Source: Micromonospora musae | GTDB taxonomy: Bacteria > Actinomycetota > Actinomycetes > Mycobacteriales > Micromonosporaceae | Reading direction: 5' to 3' | Assembly: GCF_003626635.1 (NCBI RefSeq) | Contig: NZ_RAZT01000009.1 | Span: 62,001-126,000 of the forward strand | DNA: 64,000 nucleotides | Shown: positions 42,905-51,400 of the stretch, one piece after another | Numbering within the stretch: the stretch's first letter is position 1 | Layout: each line of letters starts with the position of its first letter | Made by a program: the position numbers and the translations under genes | Notes under the pieces: generated by a model | Told to the model about the DNA's origin: nothing | Seen by the model: only the letters and a program-made list of their open reading frames with translations | Database searches by the model: none

Positions 42905-43867
42905 ATGTCCAGAGCAGGACGCGTCGCCGCCGCCACCGCCGCCGTGCTGGCGGCCGGGGTGCTGGCCGGTGTCGCCGCGCCACCCGCGTCGGCCTTCCGG
43001 GCCGGCCCGCGCGACGTCCACCCGTCCCTACGAGACGACCTGGTCGCCTTCTACGACTTCGATCATCCGGTCCCCGGCGACGAGGCGCTGGAACGCGACC
43101 AGGGGCGCTCCGGCACCGAGATCGAGCTGGTGAACGGCGCGGCGGAGATGCGCGTGCGGGACCGCGCCTACGCCGGCAGCGGCCGGGCGTTGCAGACCCG
43201 GCAGGTCGAGCCGACGGTCGCCGGCAACGACGACTGGAAGGCCGGCATCTACTCGGCGAGCGGCGTGCGTACGCTGCGCGCGTTCAACGCCGTCGCCGGC
43301 ACCACGGTGATGGGCTGGTTCAAGGTCGAGATGACCGAACCGAAGCCGAACTCGAACACGACCGACCCGGCCGATCGCTACAACGCCATCGGGCTGGCCG
43401 GCGTACTGACCGGCGACTCCGACGGGCACGGCGTACGGGCCCTGCTGGAGCTGATCGACGTGAACGGGGAGTTGCGGCTGGTCGCGCTCGGCCGGCGGCT
43501 CGACGGGGGCAACTCCCAGACGTTCGCCGCCGCGCAGGACTGGCGCGCGCTGCTGCCCGCCGGGCGCTGGGTGCACCTCACCGCCACGTTCGACTTCGGC
43601 ACCGGCGCGATGGCGCTCTACCGCGACGGTGTGCCGCTGGCCGGCTTCTACACCCGTACCGACGACCCGTGGCTCGTCGCCGGCCCGGGCCCGCACGTCA
43701 CCACCGCCTCCGATCCGCGCGGCATCAAGATCGGCGGCAGCTATCCGCAGGACAACCGGGAGCAGAACCCGTGCGACTGCCGGATGGACTCGTTGATGTT
43801 CCTCGACCGGGCGCTCGACGCGCGGGAGATCGAACGGCAGTACCGGCACATGACCCACCGACGCTGA
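42905..43867 (+). CDS. Secreted LamG/concanavalin-like domain protein
   Basis: 320 aa. Sec signal peptide cut near PPASA-F (residue ~30). One LamG-type jelly roll occupies most of the rest: LVAFYDFDHP, TTVMGWFKVEM, GRWVHLTATFDFGTGAMALYRDGVP and the ending MDSLMFLDRALDAREIERQYR. ATG 42905 follows GAGAGG by 8 nt. It is 34 bp upstream of the PQQ-type dehydrogenase and behind a LacI-type operator. Likely an extracellular carbohydrate-binding partner. Ligand unknown. Confidence 0.8.
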   Translation: MSRAGRVAAATAAVLAAGVLAGVAAPPASAFRAGPRDVHPSLRDDLVAFYDFDHPVPGDEALERDQGRSGTEIELVNGAAEMRVRDRAYAGSGRALQTRQVEPTVAGNDDWKAGIYSASGVRTLRAFNAVAGTTVMGWFKVEMTEPKPNSNTTDPADRYNAIGLAGVLTGDSDGHGVRALLELIDVNGELRLVALGRRLDGGNSQTFAAAQDWRALLPAGRWVHLTATFDFGTGAMALYRDGVPLAGFYTRTDDPWLVAGPGPHVTTASDPRGIKIGGSYPQDNREQNPCDCRMDSLMFLDRALDAREIERQYRHMTHRR

Positions 43868-43901
43868 TCCACCTCCCGTCCCCCCGAGAACGGAGTGACC
43901 T

Positions 43902-45998
43902 GTGCGCATCTCCACTCGCCGCCTGCGCAGATCGGTGGCCACGGCGGCGCTCGCGACCGCCGCGCTCACCCTGTCGCTGGTGGCCGCGGCGCCCGCCCGC
44001 GCCGCCGACGCGATCTACGATCCGGTGCCCGAGGCGCAGACCCAGAGCCGCCTCGGGCTCGTGCTCAGCGAGTACACGTCGTTCCCGAAGTCCGAGCCGA
44101 CGCCCGCGCCGACCGACGCGCGGCTCATGCGGCAGGCCCGGATCAACACCATCATGGAGATCCCCGACGGCTCCGGCCGCCGGGCCGTACCCGACCTCAA
44201 CGGCAAGCTGTACGTCGTCGAGAACGGTGAACCGCACGTGTACCTCGACGTCGCGTCGACCTTCGCGCCGAAGTTCTTCTCCGGCCGGGGTCTCGGCCAG
44301 GGCTTCGGCTACGTGGCCTTCCACCCCGACTTCAAGCGCAGCGGCAAGTTCTACACCGTCCACACCGAGCAGGCGTCGCTCGCCACCGAGGTGCCGGACT
44401 GGTCGCAGACCGGCACGATCTTCCACGGCATCATCACCGAGTGGACGGCGAGCGACCCGGCGGCCGACACCTTCGCCGGCACCCGCCGCGAGGTGCTGCG
44501 GATCGGCTTCGGCGGCCAGGTGCACGGCATCCAGGAGATCAACTTCAATCCGGCGGCGAAGAAGCGCGACCCGGACTACGGCATGCTCTACCTCGCCGTC
44601 GGTGACGGTGGGCTGGGCGTGCGCAACACCGATCCGCAGAACCTCGCCCTGCCGCACGGCAAGCTGCTGCGGATCGACCCGCTGGGCACCAACGCCGCGA
44701 GCGGGCGCTACGGCGTTCCGCCGTCGAACCCGTTCGTCGGGCGGGAGGGGGCGCTCGGCGAGGTCTACGCGGTCGGCTTCCGCGACCCGCACCGGTTCAG
44801 CTGGGACCGGCAGACCGGCAAGATGTACCTGGGTCACATCGGCGAGCACGCCATCGAGGCGATCTACGAGGTGCGCGCCGGCGACAACTTCGGCTGGAGC
44901 GAGCGCGAGGGGGCGTTCCTCTTCGACAAGACGTCGACCGCGCCCTGCGACAAGATCTTCCCGCTCCCGGCCGACGACGAGCAGTACGGCTACACCTACC
45001 CGGTGGCCGCGTACGACCACGATCCGGCGCCGGGCTGGAACTGCACCTCGGACGTGGGGGTCGCGGTGGCCGGCGGGTTCGTCTACCGGGGCCGGGACGT
45101 GCCGGCGCTGCGTGGCAAGTACGTCTTCGGTGACCTGGTCGACGGCCGGGTGCTGTACACCGAGGCGAAGCAGATGCGGCGCGGGGGCGGGCTCGCCCCG
45201 ATCCACCGGCTGGCCCTCTTCGACGCCGCCGGCACGGCGGTGCGGATGCAGGACCTCTCCGGCCCGGGCGCGCCGGGTGACCCGAACCGGGTCGACCTGC
45301 GCTTCGGCACCGACGCACAGGGCGAGCTCTACATCCTGGCCAAGGCGAACGGGAAGATCTGGAAGGTGACCGGTACGCGCGAGTTCGCCGACGGGCAGCC
45401 CGGCACGACGAAGGTCCGGGACACGATGCGTCCGACGAACTGGCGGCCGGTCACGCCGGCGAAGTGGCGGTTCACCGGCAAGGAGGTCATCCTGGCCGAG
45501 GCGGGCGTGCAGCGTCCCGGCCCGCGCCGCCCCTTCGAGTACGCGGTGCTGACCGCGGGCCCGGAGTTCGCGGCGGTGGACATCACCGCGAAGGTGCGGC
45601 TGGACACTCCGGTCGAGGTGAGCAACCGGGATGTGATCATCGTCTTCGGTTACCGCTCGGACACGGAGTTCTACTACGCGCACCTCTCCACGGACAACAC
45701 GATCCTGCCGCACAACGGCATCTTCAAGGTCAACAATGCTGACCGGGAGCGGATCGACTACCAGTGGAACGGCCGGTCCCGGGGCGCCGCCCCGGCCGTC
45801 GTCGACGCCGACTGGCACGACGTCCGGGTCCGGCACCTGCCGGCCACCGGCGAGATCGCGGTCTACGTCGACGGGTCGAAGGATCCGCTCATGACGGCCC
45901 GGGACACCACGTTCGACTCGGGTCGGGTGGGCTTCGGCTCCTTCGACAACGTCGGTCGGCTGCGTGACCTCACGGTGCGCGGCACCCCGGCGCTCTGA
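43902..45998 (+). CDS. Secreted PQQ-type glucose/sorbosone dehydrogenase-like protein with C-terminal LamG/DUF1080-like domain
   Basis: 698 aa. Signal peptide ends APARA-AD. The six-bladed beta-propeller GSDH-type domain at about 90-490 includes GQGFGYVAFHPDF, QVHGIQEINFNP, LYLAVGDGGLG, GFRDPHRFSWD, AGDNFGWSEREGAF and GKYVFGDLVDGRV. The C-terminal beta-jelly roll at about 530-698 ends DVRVRHLPATGEIAVYVDGS and RVGFGSFDNVG. Family enzymes oxidise sugars with PQQ; no PQQ synthesis genes are here. It would act outside the cell. Start GTG 43902 with GGAG upstream. Confidence 0.82.
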   Translation: MRISTRRLRRSVATAALATAALTLSLVAAAPARAADAIYDPVPEAQTQSRLGLVLSEYTSFPKSEPTPAPTDARLMRQARINTIMEIPDGSGRRAVPDLNGKLYVVENGEPHVYLDVASTFAPKFFSGRGLGQGFGYVAFHPDFKRSGKFYTVHTEQASLATEVPDWSQTGTIFHGIITEWTASDPAADTFAGTRREVLRIGFGGQVHGIQEINFNPAAKKRDPDYGMLYLAVGDGGLGVRNTDPQNLALPHGKLLRIDPLGTNAASGRYGVPPSNPFVGREGALGEVYAVGFRDPHRFSWDRQTGKMYLGHIGEHAIEAIYEVRAGDNFGWSEREGAFLFDKTSTAPCDKIFPLPADDEQYGYTYPVAAYDHDPAPGWNCTSDVGVAVAGGFVYRGRDVPALRGKYVFGDLVDGRVLYTEAKQMRRGGGLAPIHRLALFDAAGTAVRMQDLSGPGAPGDPNRVDLRFGTDAQGELYILAKANGKIWKVTGTREFADGQPGTTKVRDTMRPTNWRPVTPAKWRFTGKEVILAEAGVQRPGPRRPFEYAVLTAGPEFAAVDITAKVRLDTPVEVSNRDVIIVFGYRSDTEFYYAHLSTDNTILPHNGIFKVNNADRERIDYQWNGRSRGAAPAVVDADWHDVRVRHLPATGEIAVYVDGSKDPLMTARDTTFDSGRVGFGSFDNVGRLRDLTVRGTPAL

Positions 45999-46002
45999 CC
46001 AT

Positions 46003-46038
46003 CAGGTGGGGGCGGCGGCACACCGCCGCCCCCACCTG
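46003..46038 (+). terminator. Strong terminator after the PQQ-type dehydrogenase gene
   Basis: Perfect 16-bp stem CAGGTGGGGGCGGCGG with its complement, loop CACA, beginning 4 nt after the stop. Confidence 0.85.
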
Positions 46039-46062
46039 GCCGCCTTCCGTGGCCGCCCCGCC

Positions 46063-46123
46063 GTCGATCATGGGGTCGGCGGCCGGGTCGATCTTCGTGG
46101 GCCCCGCAAACCTCATGATCAAC
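46063..46123. repeat. 61-nt intergenic hairpin repeat, copy A
   Basis: Imperfect palindrome starting GTCGATCATGGGG and ending AACCTCATGATCAAC, between convergent genes and running 5 nt into the LacI stop region. Same length and outer sequence as the element at 59820-59880. Probably a Micromonosporaceae intergenic palindromic repeat. Confidence 0.75.
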
Positions 46124-47153
46124 GGGGCTGGGGCAGGCGGGGGGTGCTGGCGCGTACGACGACCTCGCCGGCCACCCGGTGCACCCGGGGTCGCGCCACG
46201 CCGTCGTCGAGCGCCATCCGGACGGCGAGCGCGCCGATCTCCTCCAGCGGGATCCGCACGGTGGTCAGCCCCGGGTTGACGTCCCGGAGCGTGGCGATGT
46301 CGTCGAAGCCGGCGATCGCCATGCCGCCCGGCGGCTCGACGCCCCGGTCGCGCAGCGCCGCCATCGCGCCCACCGCCATCACGTCGTTGACCGCGAAGAC
46401 GCCTGTCACGTCCGGGCTCCGGTCGAGCAGGCGCTGCATGGCCGCGTACCCGCCGTCGCGGGTGAACGGCCCGGACACGACGTGCTCAGCGGCGAGCCGG
46501 CCGCCGTGGTGGGCGAGCGCCTCCCGGAAGCCGGCGACGCGCTCGCTCGCGGTGAGCAGGTCGGTCGGGCCGGCGAGCACCGCGAACCGCCGGTGCCCGA
46601 GGTCGTGCAGGGCGTGGCCGAGGTCGCGCGCGCCCGCGTGGTTGTCGATGGAGATGGTGTCCACCGGCAGGCGGGGCTGGCTGACGGCGACCGCGCGCCC
46701 GCCCTCGGCCTCGAACGCGGCGAGTTCCTCGGCGAGCTGGTCGGTGGCCGCCCGGTCGTCGGTGCGGCTGCCGACCACGACGACCACGCTGGCCCAGTGC
46801 CGGCGGAACGCCCCCACGTAGTCGGTCTCGGCCCCCGGGCGCCGCTCGGTGCTCGCCATGGTGACCAGCAGGCCGTGCGCCTCGGCCGCCCGCATCACGC
46901 CGGCGGCGACGGCGGAGAAGTAGGGGTCGGCGATGTCGTGCAGCGACAGACCGACGATGTTGGTGCGTCCGCGGGCCATCGCCTGGGCGTGGGCGTTGGG
47001 GGAGTAGCGCAGCTCCGCCGCCGCGCGCAGTACGCGCTCGCGCAGCTCCTCGCCCACCACCCGGTTGGCGCTGCCGTTGAGCGCACGCGAGGCGGTGGCC
47101 AGCGAGACGCCGGCGCGCCGAGCCACGTCGTGCAGCGTGACGGAACCGGTCAC
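46119..47153 (-). CDS. LacI-family regulator of the Gfo/Idh-DUF993 operon
   Basis: 344 aa. HTH VTLHDVARRAGVSLATASRALNG at about 5-27, hinge NAHAQAMARGRTNIVGLSL, then an effector domain with SIDNHAGARDLGHALHDLGHRRFAVLAG and MAIAGFDDIATLRDVNPGLTTVRIP. GTG 47153 has AAGGA 8 nt upstream. It is divergent from the catabolic operon, whose promoter carries a LacI-type operator at 47338. Similar but not identical to the first LacI at 36863. Confidence 0.92.
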   Translation of the reverse strand: MTGSVTLHDVARRAGVSLATASRALNGSANRVVGEELRERVLRAAAELRYSPNAHAQAMARGRTNIVGLSLHDIADPYFSAVAAGVMRAAEAHGLLVTMASTERRPGAETDYVGAFRRHWASVVVVVGSRTDDRAATDQLAEELAAFEAEGGRAVAVSQPRLPVDTISIDNHAGARDLGHALHDLGHRRFAVLAGPTDLLTASERVAGFREALAHHGGRLAAEHVVSGPFTRDGGYAAMQRLLDRSPDVTGVFAVNDVMAVGAMAALRDRGVEPPGGMAIAGFDDIATLRDVNPGLTTVRIPLEEIGALAVRMALDDGVARPRVHRVAGEVVVRASTPRLPQPR

Positions 47154-47304
47154 GACACCGTCCTTTCCCGCGGGCGTCGGACGGAAATCGTCCGCAGCCA
47201 GCGTAGGAACCGGCCGATCGCGTCGTCAAACCCTGATGAGCTGGGCTTCTCCCATCCACCGGGGCCGATCGGCACCGGCGGTGACCGGCCGATGTGGACG
47301 GGGC

Positions 47305-47334
47305 TTGCACCGGCGGCGCGCTCTGCCCTACCGT
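47305..47334 (+). promoter_or_regulatory. Promoter of Gfo/Idh-DUF993-TIM-barrel operon
   Basis: -35 TTGCAC (47305-47310), 18-bp spacer, -10 TACCGT (47329-47334), followed at once by a LacI-type operator. Confidence 0.68.
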
Positions 47335-47337
47335 CTC

Positions 47338-47351
47338 GGTAAGCGCTTTCC
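47338..47351. promoter_or_regulatory. LacI-type operator at Gfo/Idh operon
   Basis: GGTAAGCGCTTTCC has core AAGCGCTT and a CG centre with near-symmetric arms, 3 nt after the -10 and just before SD AAGGAGG. Matches the sites at 37967 and 42848 in position relative to the promoter. Confidence 0.82.
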
Positions 47352-47365
47352 CAAGGAGGTCGTCG

Positions 47366-48517
47366 ATGGCCGCTCGCAAGCTCGGCGTGGTGATGAACGG
47401 GGTGACCGGCCGGATGGGCTACCGGCAGCATCTCGTCCGATCCGTCCTCGCCATCCGAGAGCAGGGCGGGGTGGCGCTCTCCGACGGCACCCGGGTGCAG
47501 CTCGAGCCGCTGCTCGTCGGGCGGAACGCCACCAAGCTGGGTGAGATCGCGCAGCGGCACGACCTTCCCCGATGGACGACCGACCTGGACGCCGCTCTGG
47601 CCGACCCCGACTACCCGGTCTACTTCGACGCCCAGCTGACCCAGATCCGGGAGAAGGCGCTCATCAAGGCGATGGACGCCGGCCGGCACGTCTACGCCGA
47701 GAAGCCGAGCGCCGAGTCGTTGGCCGGCGCGCTCGAACTCGCCCGGCACGCGCGCCGGGCCGGGGTGAAGAACGGCGTGGTGCACGACAAGCTCTACCTG
47801 CCCGGCCTGCTGAAGCTCAAGCGACTGGTCGACGGCGGCTTCTTCGGCCGCATCCTGTCCGTACGCGGCGAGTTCGGCTACTGGGTCTTCGAGGGCGACT
47901 GGCAGCCGGCCCAGCGGCCCAGCTGGAACTACCGGGCGCAGGACGGTGGCGGCATCGCGCTGGACATGTTCCCGCACTGGAACTACGTGCTGGAGAACCT
48001 CTTCGGGCGGGTACGGGCCGTCACCGCCCGGGTGGTCACGCACGTGCCGCACCGGTGGGACGAGCAGGGCCAGCGGTACGAGGCGAGCGCCGACGACGCC
48101 GCGTACGCCATCTTCGAGCTCGACGGCGGGGTGATCGCCCAGATCAACTCGTCCTGGGCGGTCCGGATCAACCGGGACGAGCTGGTGGAGTTCCAGGTCG
48201 ACGGCGTCGAGGGCAGCGCGGTGGCGGGGCTGCACCGCTGCCGGGTCCAGCACCGCACGGTCACCCCGAAACCGGTCTGGAACCCGGATGTCGCGGAGAC
48301 CCGGCACTTCCGTGACGAGTGGCAGGAGGTGCCGGACAACGCCGTGCTCGACAACGGCTTCAAGGCCCAGTGGGAACAGTTCGTGCGGCACGTCGTGGAG
48401 GACGCGCCGAACCCGTACGACCTGCTCTCCGGCGCCCGTGGGGTGCAGCTCGCCGACGCCGGGCTCCGCTCCTCCCGGGAGGGGCGCCGCGTCGAGTTGC
48501 CGGAGCTGACGGCGTGA
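47366..48517 (+). CDS. Gfo/Idh/MocA-family oxidoreductase
   Basis: 383-aa NAD(P)-dependent sugar or cyclitol dehydrogenase. Rossmann start LGVVMNGVTGRMGYRQHLVRS, the family EKP motif in HVYAEKPSAES with catalytic-type Lys, and a C-terminal domain with GGGIALDMFPHW (His) for substrate. ATG 47366 follows AAGGAGG by 6 nt. First gene of a tightly overlapping trio; the middle gene is of unknown function, so the pathway is undefined. Oxidation of a sugar or its 3-keto form is likely. Confidence 0.88.
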   Translation: MAARKLGVVMNGVTGRMGYRQHLVRSVLAIREQGGVALSDGTRVQLEPLLVGRNATKLGEIAQRHDLPRWTTDLDAALADPDYPVYFDAQLTQIREKALIKAMDAGRHVYAEKPSAESLAGALELARHARRAGVKNGVVHDKLYLPGLLKLKRLVDGGFFGRILSVRGEFGYWVFEGDWQPAQRPSWNYRAQDGGGIALDMFPHWNYVLENLFGRVRAVTARVVTHVPHRWDEQGQRYEASADDAAYAIFELDGGVIAQINSSWAVRINRDELVEFQVDGVEGSAVAGLHRCRVQHRTVTPKPVWNPDVAETRHFRDEWQEVPDNAVLDNGFKAQWEQFVRHVVEDAPNPYDLLSGARGVQLADAGLRSSREGRRVELPELTA

Positions 48518-49674
48518 GCACCGTGCGGCTGCCCCGTCCGGACGGGACCGTGGAGCAGCGCCGGCTGGCCGAGCCGGTCGGCTGGTCCCGGCCCGCCGGG
48601 CCGATCACCTCCCGGATCGCCTTCGCCGCGGCGCACGTCGTGGCCGACCCGCTCGGCGACAACACCCCGGGCGCGCCGGCGGTCGTCGACTGGGAGGCCA
48701 CCCTGGGGTTCCGCCGGCACCTCTGGTCCTACGGGCTGGGGGTCGCCGAGGCGATGGACACCGCCCAGCGCGGCATGGGCCTGGACTGGGCCAGCACCCG
48801 CGAGCTCATCACGCGCAGCGCCGCGGCCGCCCGGGAGGCGGGCGGCCGGATCGCCGCGGGCGCCGGCACCGACCACGCCCCGGCCGACCTCGCCTCGCTC
48901 GACGAGGTCACCGCCGCCTACCGCACCCAGATCGAGGTCGTGGAGGCGAGCGGGGCACAGGTCATCCTGATGGCCAGCCGCCAGCTCGCCCGGCTGGCCC
49001 GCGGCCCCGAGGACTACGCCAAGGTGTACGCTCCGCTGCTCGACGAGGTCTCCGGCCCGGTGATCCTGCACTGGCTGGGCCCGATGTTCGACCCGGCCCT
49101 GGACGGCTACTGGGGCTCGCCGGAGGTGCCGGCCGCCACCGCCGCGCTGCTCGACCTCGTCGGGGGGTACGCGGGCAAGGTCGACGGGATCAAGGTGTCG
49201 CTGCTCGACGCCGGGCACGAACAAAGGCTACGGGCGGCCCTGCCGGCCGGCGTCCGCCTCTACACCGGCGACGACTTCAACTACCCGGAGCTGATCCGGG
49301 GCGACGGTACGCACCACAGCGACGCCCTGCTCGGCGTCTTCGCCGCCATCGCCCCGGCCGCCTCGGCCGCGTTGCAGGCCCTCGACGCGGGCGACCCGGC
49401 GCGGTACGACGAGACGTTCGCACCGACGCTCCCGCTGGCCCGGCATCTCTTCGCCGCCCCGACCTGGTACTACAAGACCGGCATCGCGTTCCTCGCCTGG
49501 CTCTGCGGCCACCAGCCCGGGTTCACCATGGTGGGTGGCCTGCAGAGCGCCCGGTCCGTGCTCCACCTGGCCGAGCTGGTCCGGCTCGCCGACGACGCCC
49601 GGCTGCTGCCCGACCCCGACCTCGCCGCCGCGCGGCTGCGGGCTTTCCTCGACGTCGCCGGAGTGCCCCGATGA
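48514..49674 (+). CDS. DUF993 / dihydrodipicolinate-synthase-like TIM-barrel protein
   Basis: 386 aa. Aldolase-like barrel with GPITSRIAFAAAHVVADP near the N-terminus, AGAGTDHAP, VILHWLGPMFDPALDGYWG, VDGIKVSLLDAGHE (Lys in the position of a DHDPS Schiff-base Lys) and LYTGDDFNYPELI. Family members are conserved in actinobacteria with Gfo/Idh and isomerase neighbours, but I know of no assigned reaction. A retro-aldol or dehydratase step on a keto-sugar acid is inferred. GTGA overlap with the upstream gene. Confidence 0.85.
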   Translation: MSTVRLPRPDGTVEQRRLAEPVGWSRPAGPITSRIAFAAAHVVADPLGDNTPGAPAVVDWEATLGFRRHLWSYGLGVAEAMDTAQRGMGLDWASTRELITRSAAAAREAGGRIAAGAGTDHAPADLASLDEVTAAYRTQIEVVEASGAQVILMASRQLARLARGPEDYAKVYAPLLDEVSGPVILHWLGPMFDPALDGYWGSPEVPAATAALLDLVGGYAGKVDGIKVSLLDAGHEQRLRAALPAGVRLYTGDDFNYPELIRGDGTHHSDALLGVFAAIAPAASAALQALDAGDPARYDETFAPTLPLARHLFAAPTWYYKTGIAFLAWLCGHQPGFTMVGGLQSARSVLHLAELVRLADDARLLPDPDLAAARLRAFLDVAGVPR

Positions 49675-50582
49675 CCGACGCGCTCTCCACCATGGACACC
49701 CTCGACGTGCCGTCCGGACGGCCGGCCGGGGTGCCGACCCCGATCCCCGGTGACCCCCGGCTGGCCCGGCTGTCGCTCAACCAGCGGACCACCGAACGGT
49801 GGTCGGTCGCCGAGGCGGTCGCCGGCTGCGTACGGGCCGGCCTGCCGGCGGTCGGGCTGTGGCGGGAGCCGGTGCAGGAGATCGGCGTGCCCGCCGCCGC
49901 CCGGCTCGTCGCCGACGCCGGCCTGCGGGTCTCCTCGCTGTGCCGCGGCGGTTTCCTCACCGCCGCCGACCCGGCGCGGTGGCGGCAGGCTCTCGACGAC
50001 AACCGGCGCGCCATCGACGAGGCCGCCGAGCTGGCGGCGGCCTGTCTGGTCATGGTGGTCGGCGGCCTGCCGGAGGGCTCACGTGACCTGGCCGGCGCCC
50101 GGGACCGGATGGCCGACGGGATCGCCGAGCTGGCGCCGTACGCGACCCGACGGGGCGTACGGCTGGCCCTGGAGCCCATGCACCCGATCTTCTGCGCCGA
50201 CCGTGGGGTGCTCTCCACCCTCGGGCAGGCGCTCGACCTGGCCGAGCGGTTCCCCGCCCAGCAGGTGGGCGTGGTGGTCGACACGTTCCACGTCTGGTGG
50301 GACCCGGACGTCCTCGGCCAGATCGCTCGCGCCCGGGGCCGCATCGCCGGCTTCCAGGTCTGCGACTGGATCACCCCGCTGCCGCCGGACGCCCTGCTCT
50401 CCCGGGGCATGATGGGCGACGGGCACATCGATTTCCCGCTGCTGCGCCGCGCCGTCGAGCGGGCCGGCTACACCGGTGACATCGAGGTGGAGATCTTCAA
50501 CGCCGACGTCTGGGCGGCCGACCCGGACGAGGTGGTGGCGACGCTGGCCCGCCGCTACGTCACGCAGGTGCTACCCGACTGA
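49671..50582 (+). CDS. Xylose-isomerase-like TIM-barrel sugar phosphate isomerase/epimerase
   Basis: 303 aa. Metal site residues lie in VRLALEPMHP (Glu), VGVVVDTFHVWWDP (Asp/His), GHIDFPLLRRAVE (His) and GDIEVEIFNADVW (Glu), typical of IolE/hydroxypyruvate isomerase-like enzymes. ATGA overlap with the DUF993 gene. Third enzyme of the LacI-controlled trio, likely isomerising or dehydrating the product of the first steps. Confidence 0.88.
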   Translation: MTDALSTMDTLDVPSGRPAGVPTPIPGDPRLARLSLNQRTTERWSVAEAVAGCVRAGLPAVGLWREPVQEIGVPAAARLVADAGLRVSSLCRGGFLTAADPARWRQALDDNRRAIDEAAELAAACLVMVVGGLPEGSRDLAGARDRMADGIAELAPYATRRGVRLALEPMHPIFCADRGVLSTLGQALDLAERFPAQQVGVVVDTFHVWWDPDVLGQIARARGRIAGFQVCDWITPLPPDALLSRGMMGDGHIDFPLLRRAVERAGYTGDIEVEIFNADVWAADPDEVVATLARRYVTQVLPD

Positions 50583-50591
50583 GCGGTCGCG

Positions 50592-50626
50592 GGACGGCCG
50601 GGCGGCACCGAGCGGTCCGGCCGTCC
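50592..50626. terminator. Bidirectional terminator between convergent operons
   Basis: GGACGGCCGG (50592-50601) and its exact complement (50617-50626) around a 15-nt loop, 10 nt after the isomerase stop and 30 nt after the ABC ATPase stop on the other strand. Confidence 0.7.
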
Positions 50627-50656
50627 GCAGACCAGCGGCGCGCGCGACGGCGCGGC

Positions 50657-51400
50657 TCAGAGCACCTGGGCCAGGAACCGGCGCAGCCGCGGGTGCTCGG
50701 CCGCCTCGAAGACGGCCGCCGGCTCACCGGACTCCAGCACCACGCCGTGGTCCATGAAGGCCACCGTGTCGGCCACCTCCCGTGCGAAGCCCATCTCGTG
50801 GGTCACCACCACCATGGTCATGCCGGCGGAGGCGAGGTCGGCCATCACCCCGAGCACCCCCTTGACCAGCTCCGGGTCGAGCGCGCTGGTCGCCTCGTCG
50901 AAGAGCATCACCTGCGGCTGCAGCGCCAGCGCCCGGGCGATCGCGACCCGCTGTTGCTGCCCGCCCGAGAGGTGTCCGGGACGCGCGTCCGCCTTGCCGG
51001 CCAGCCCGACCAGCTCCAGCTGGGTCCGGGCGAGCGCCACCGCCTCCTCCTCGGGCAGCTTCTTGATTCGACGCAGCGCCAGGGTCACGTTGCGCAGCAC
51101 GCTCATGTGCGGGAAGAGGTTGAACTGCTGGAAGACCATCCCGATCCGCTGGCGCAGCGCGTCCGGGTCGTCGGCGAGCACGCTGCGCCCGTCGAGCAGC
51201 ACGTCGCCGCGGTCCGGCTCGATGAGCCGGTTGATCGTCCGCAGCAGCGTCGACTTGCCGGAGCCGGACGGCCCGATGACGCAGGCCGTGCCGCCCCGGG
51301 CGACGTCCAGGTCCGCCCCGCGCAGCACCCGGTTGGACCCGAAGGCCAGATGGACGTCGCGTACGGCCAGGCTGACCGAGGTGCTGATGTCGACGGTCAT
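50657..51400 (-). CDS. Polar amino-acid ABC transporter ATPase
   Basis: 247 aa. Walker A GPSGSGKSTLLR, Q-loop MVFQQFNLFPHMSVL, signature LSGGQQQRVAIARAL, Walker B VMLFDEATSALDPE and VVTHEMGFAREVAD. GlnQ/TcyN-like. ATG 51400 overlaps the permease stop by 4 bp. Third gene of a minus-strand operon controlled by a SAM-IV riboswitch, so a sulfur amino-acid importer ATPase is inferred. Confidence 0.92.
   Translation of the reverse strand: MTVDISTSVSLAVRDVHLAFGSNRVLRGADLDVARGGTACVIGPSGSGKSTLLRTINRLIEPDRGDVLLDGRSVLADDPDALRQRIGMVFQQFNLFPHMSVLRNVTLALRRIKKLPEEEAVALARTQLELVGLAGKADARPGHLSGGQQQRVAIARALALQPQVMLFDEATSALDPELVKGVLGVMADLASAGMTMVVVTHEMGFAREVADTVAFMDHGVVLESGEPAAVFEAAEHPRLRRFLAQVL

Noticed and set aside
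43902..45998. Complete PQQ-dependent oxidation system
   Set aside because: Only the dehydrogenase-like protein is present; no pqq biosynthesis genes are in the window, so cofactor use remains unproven.
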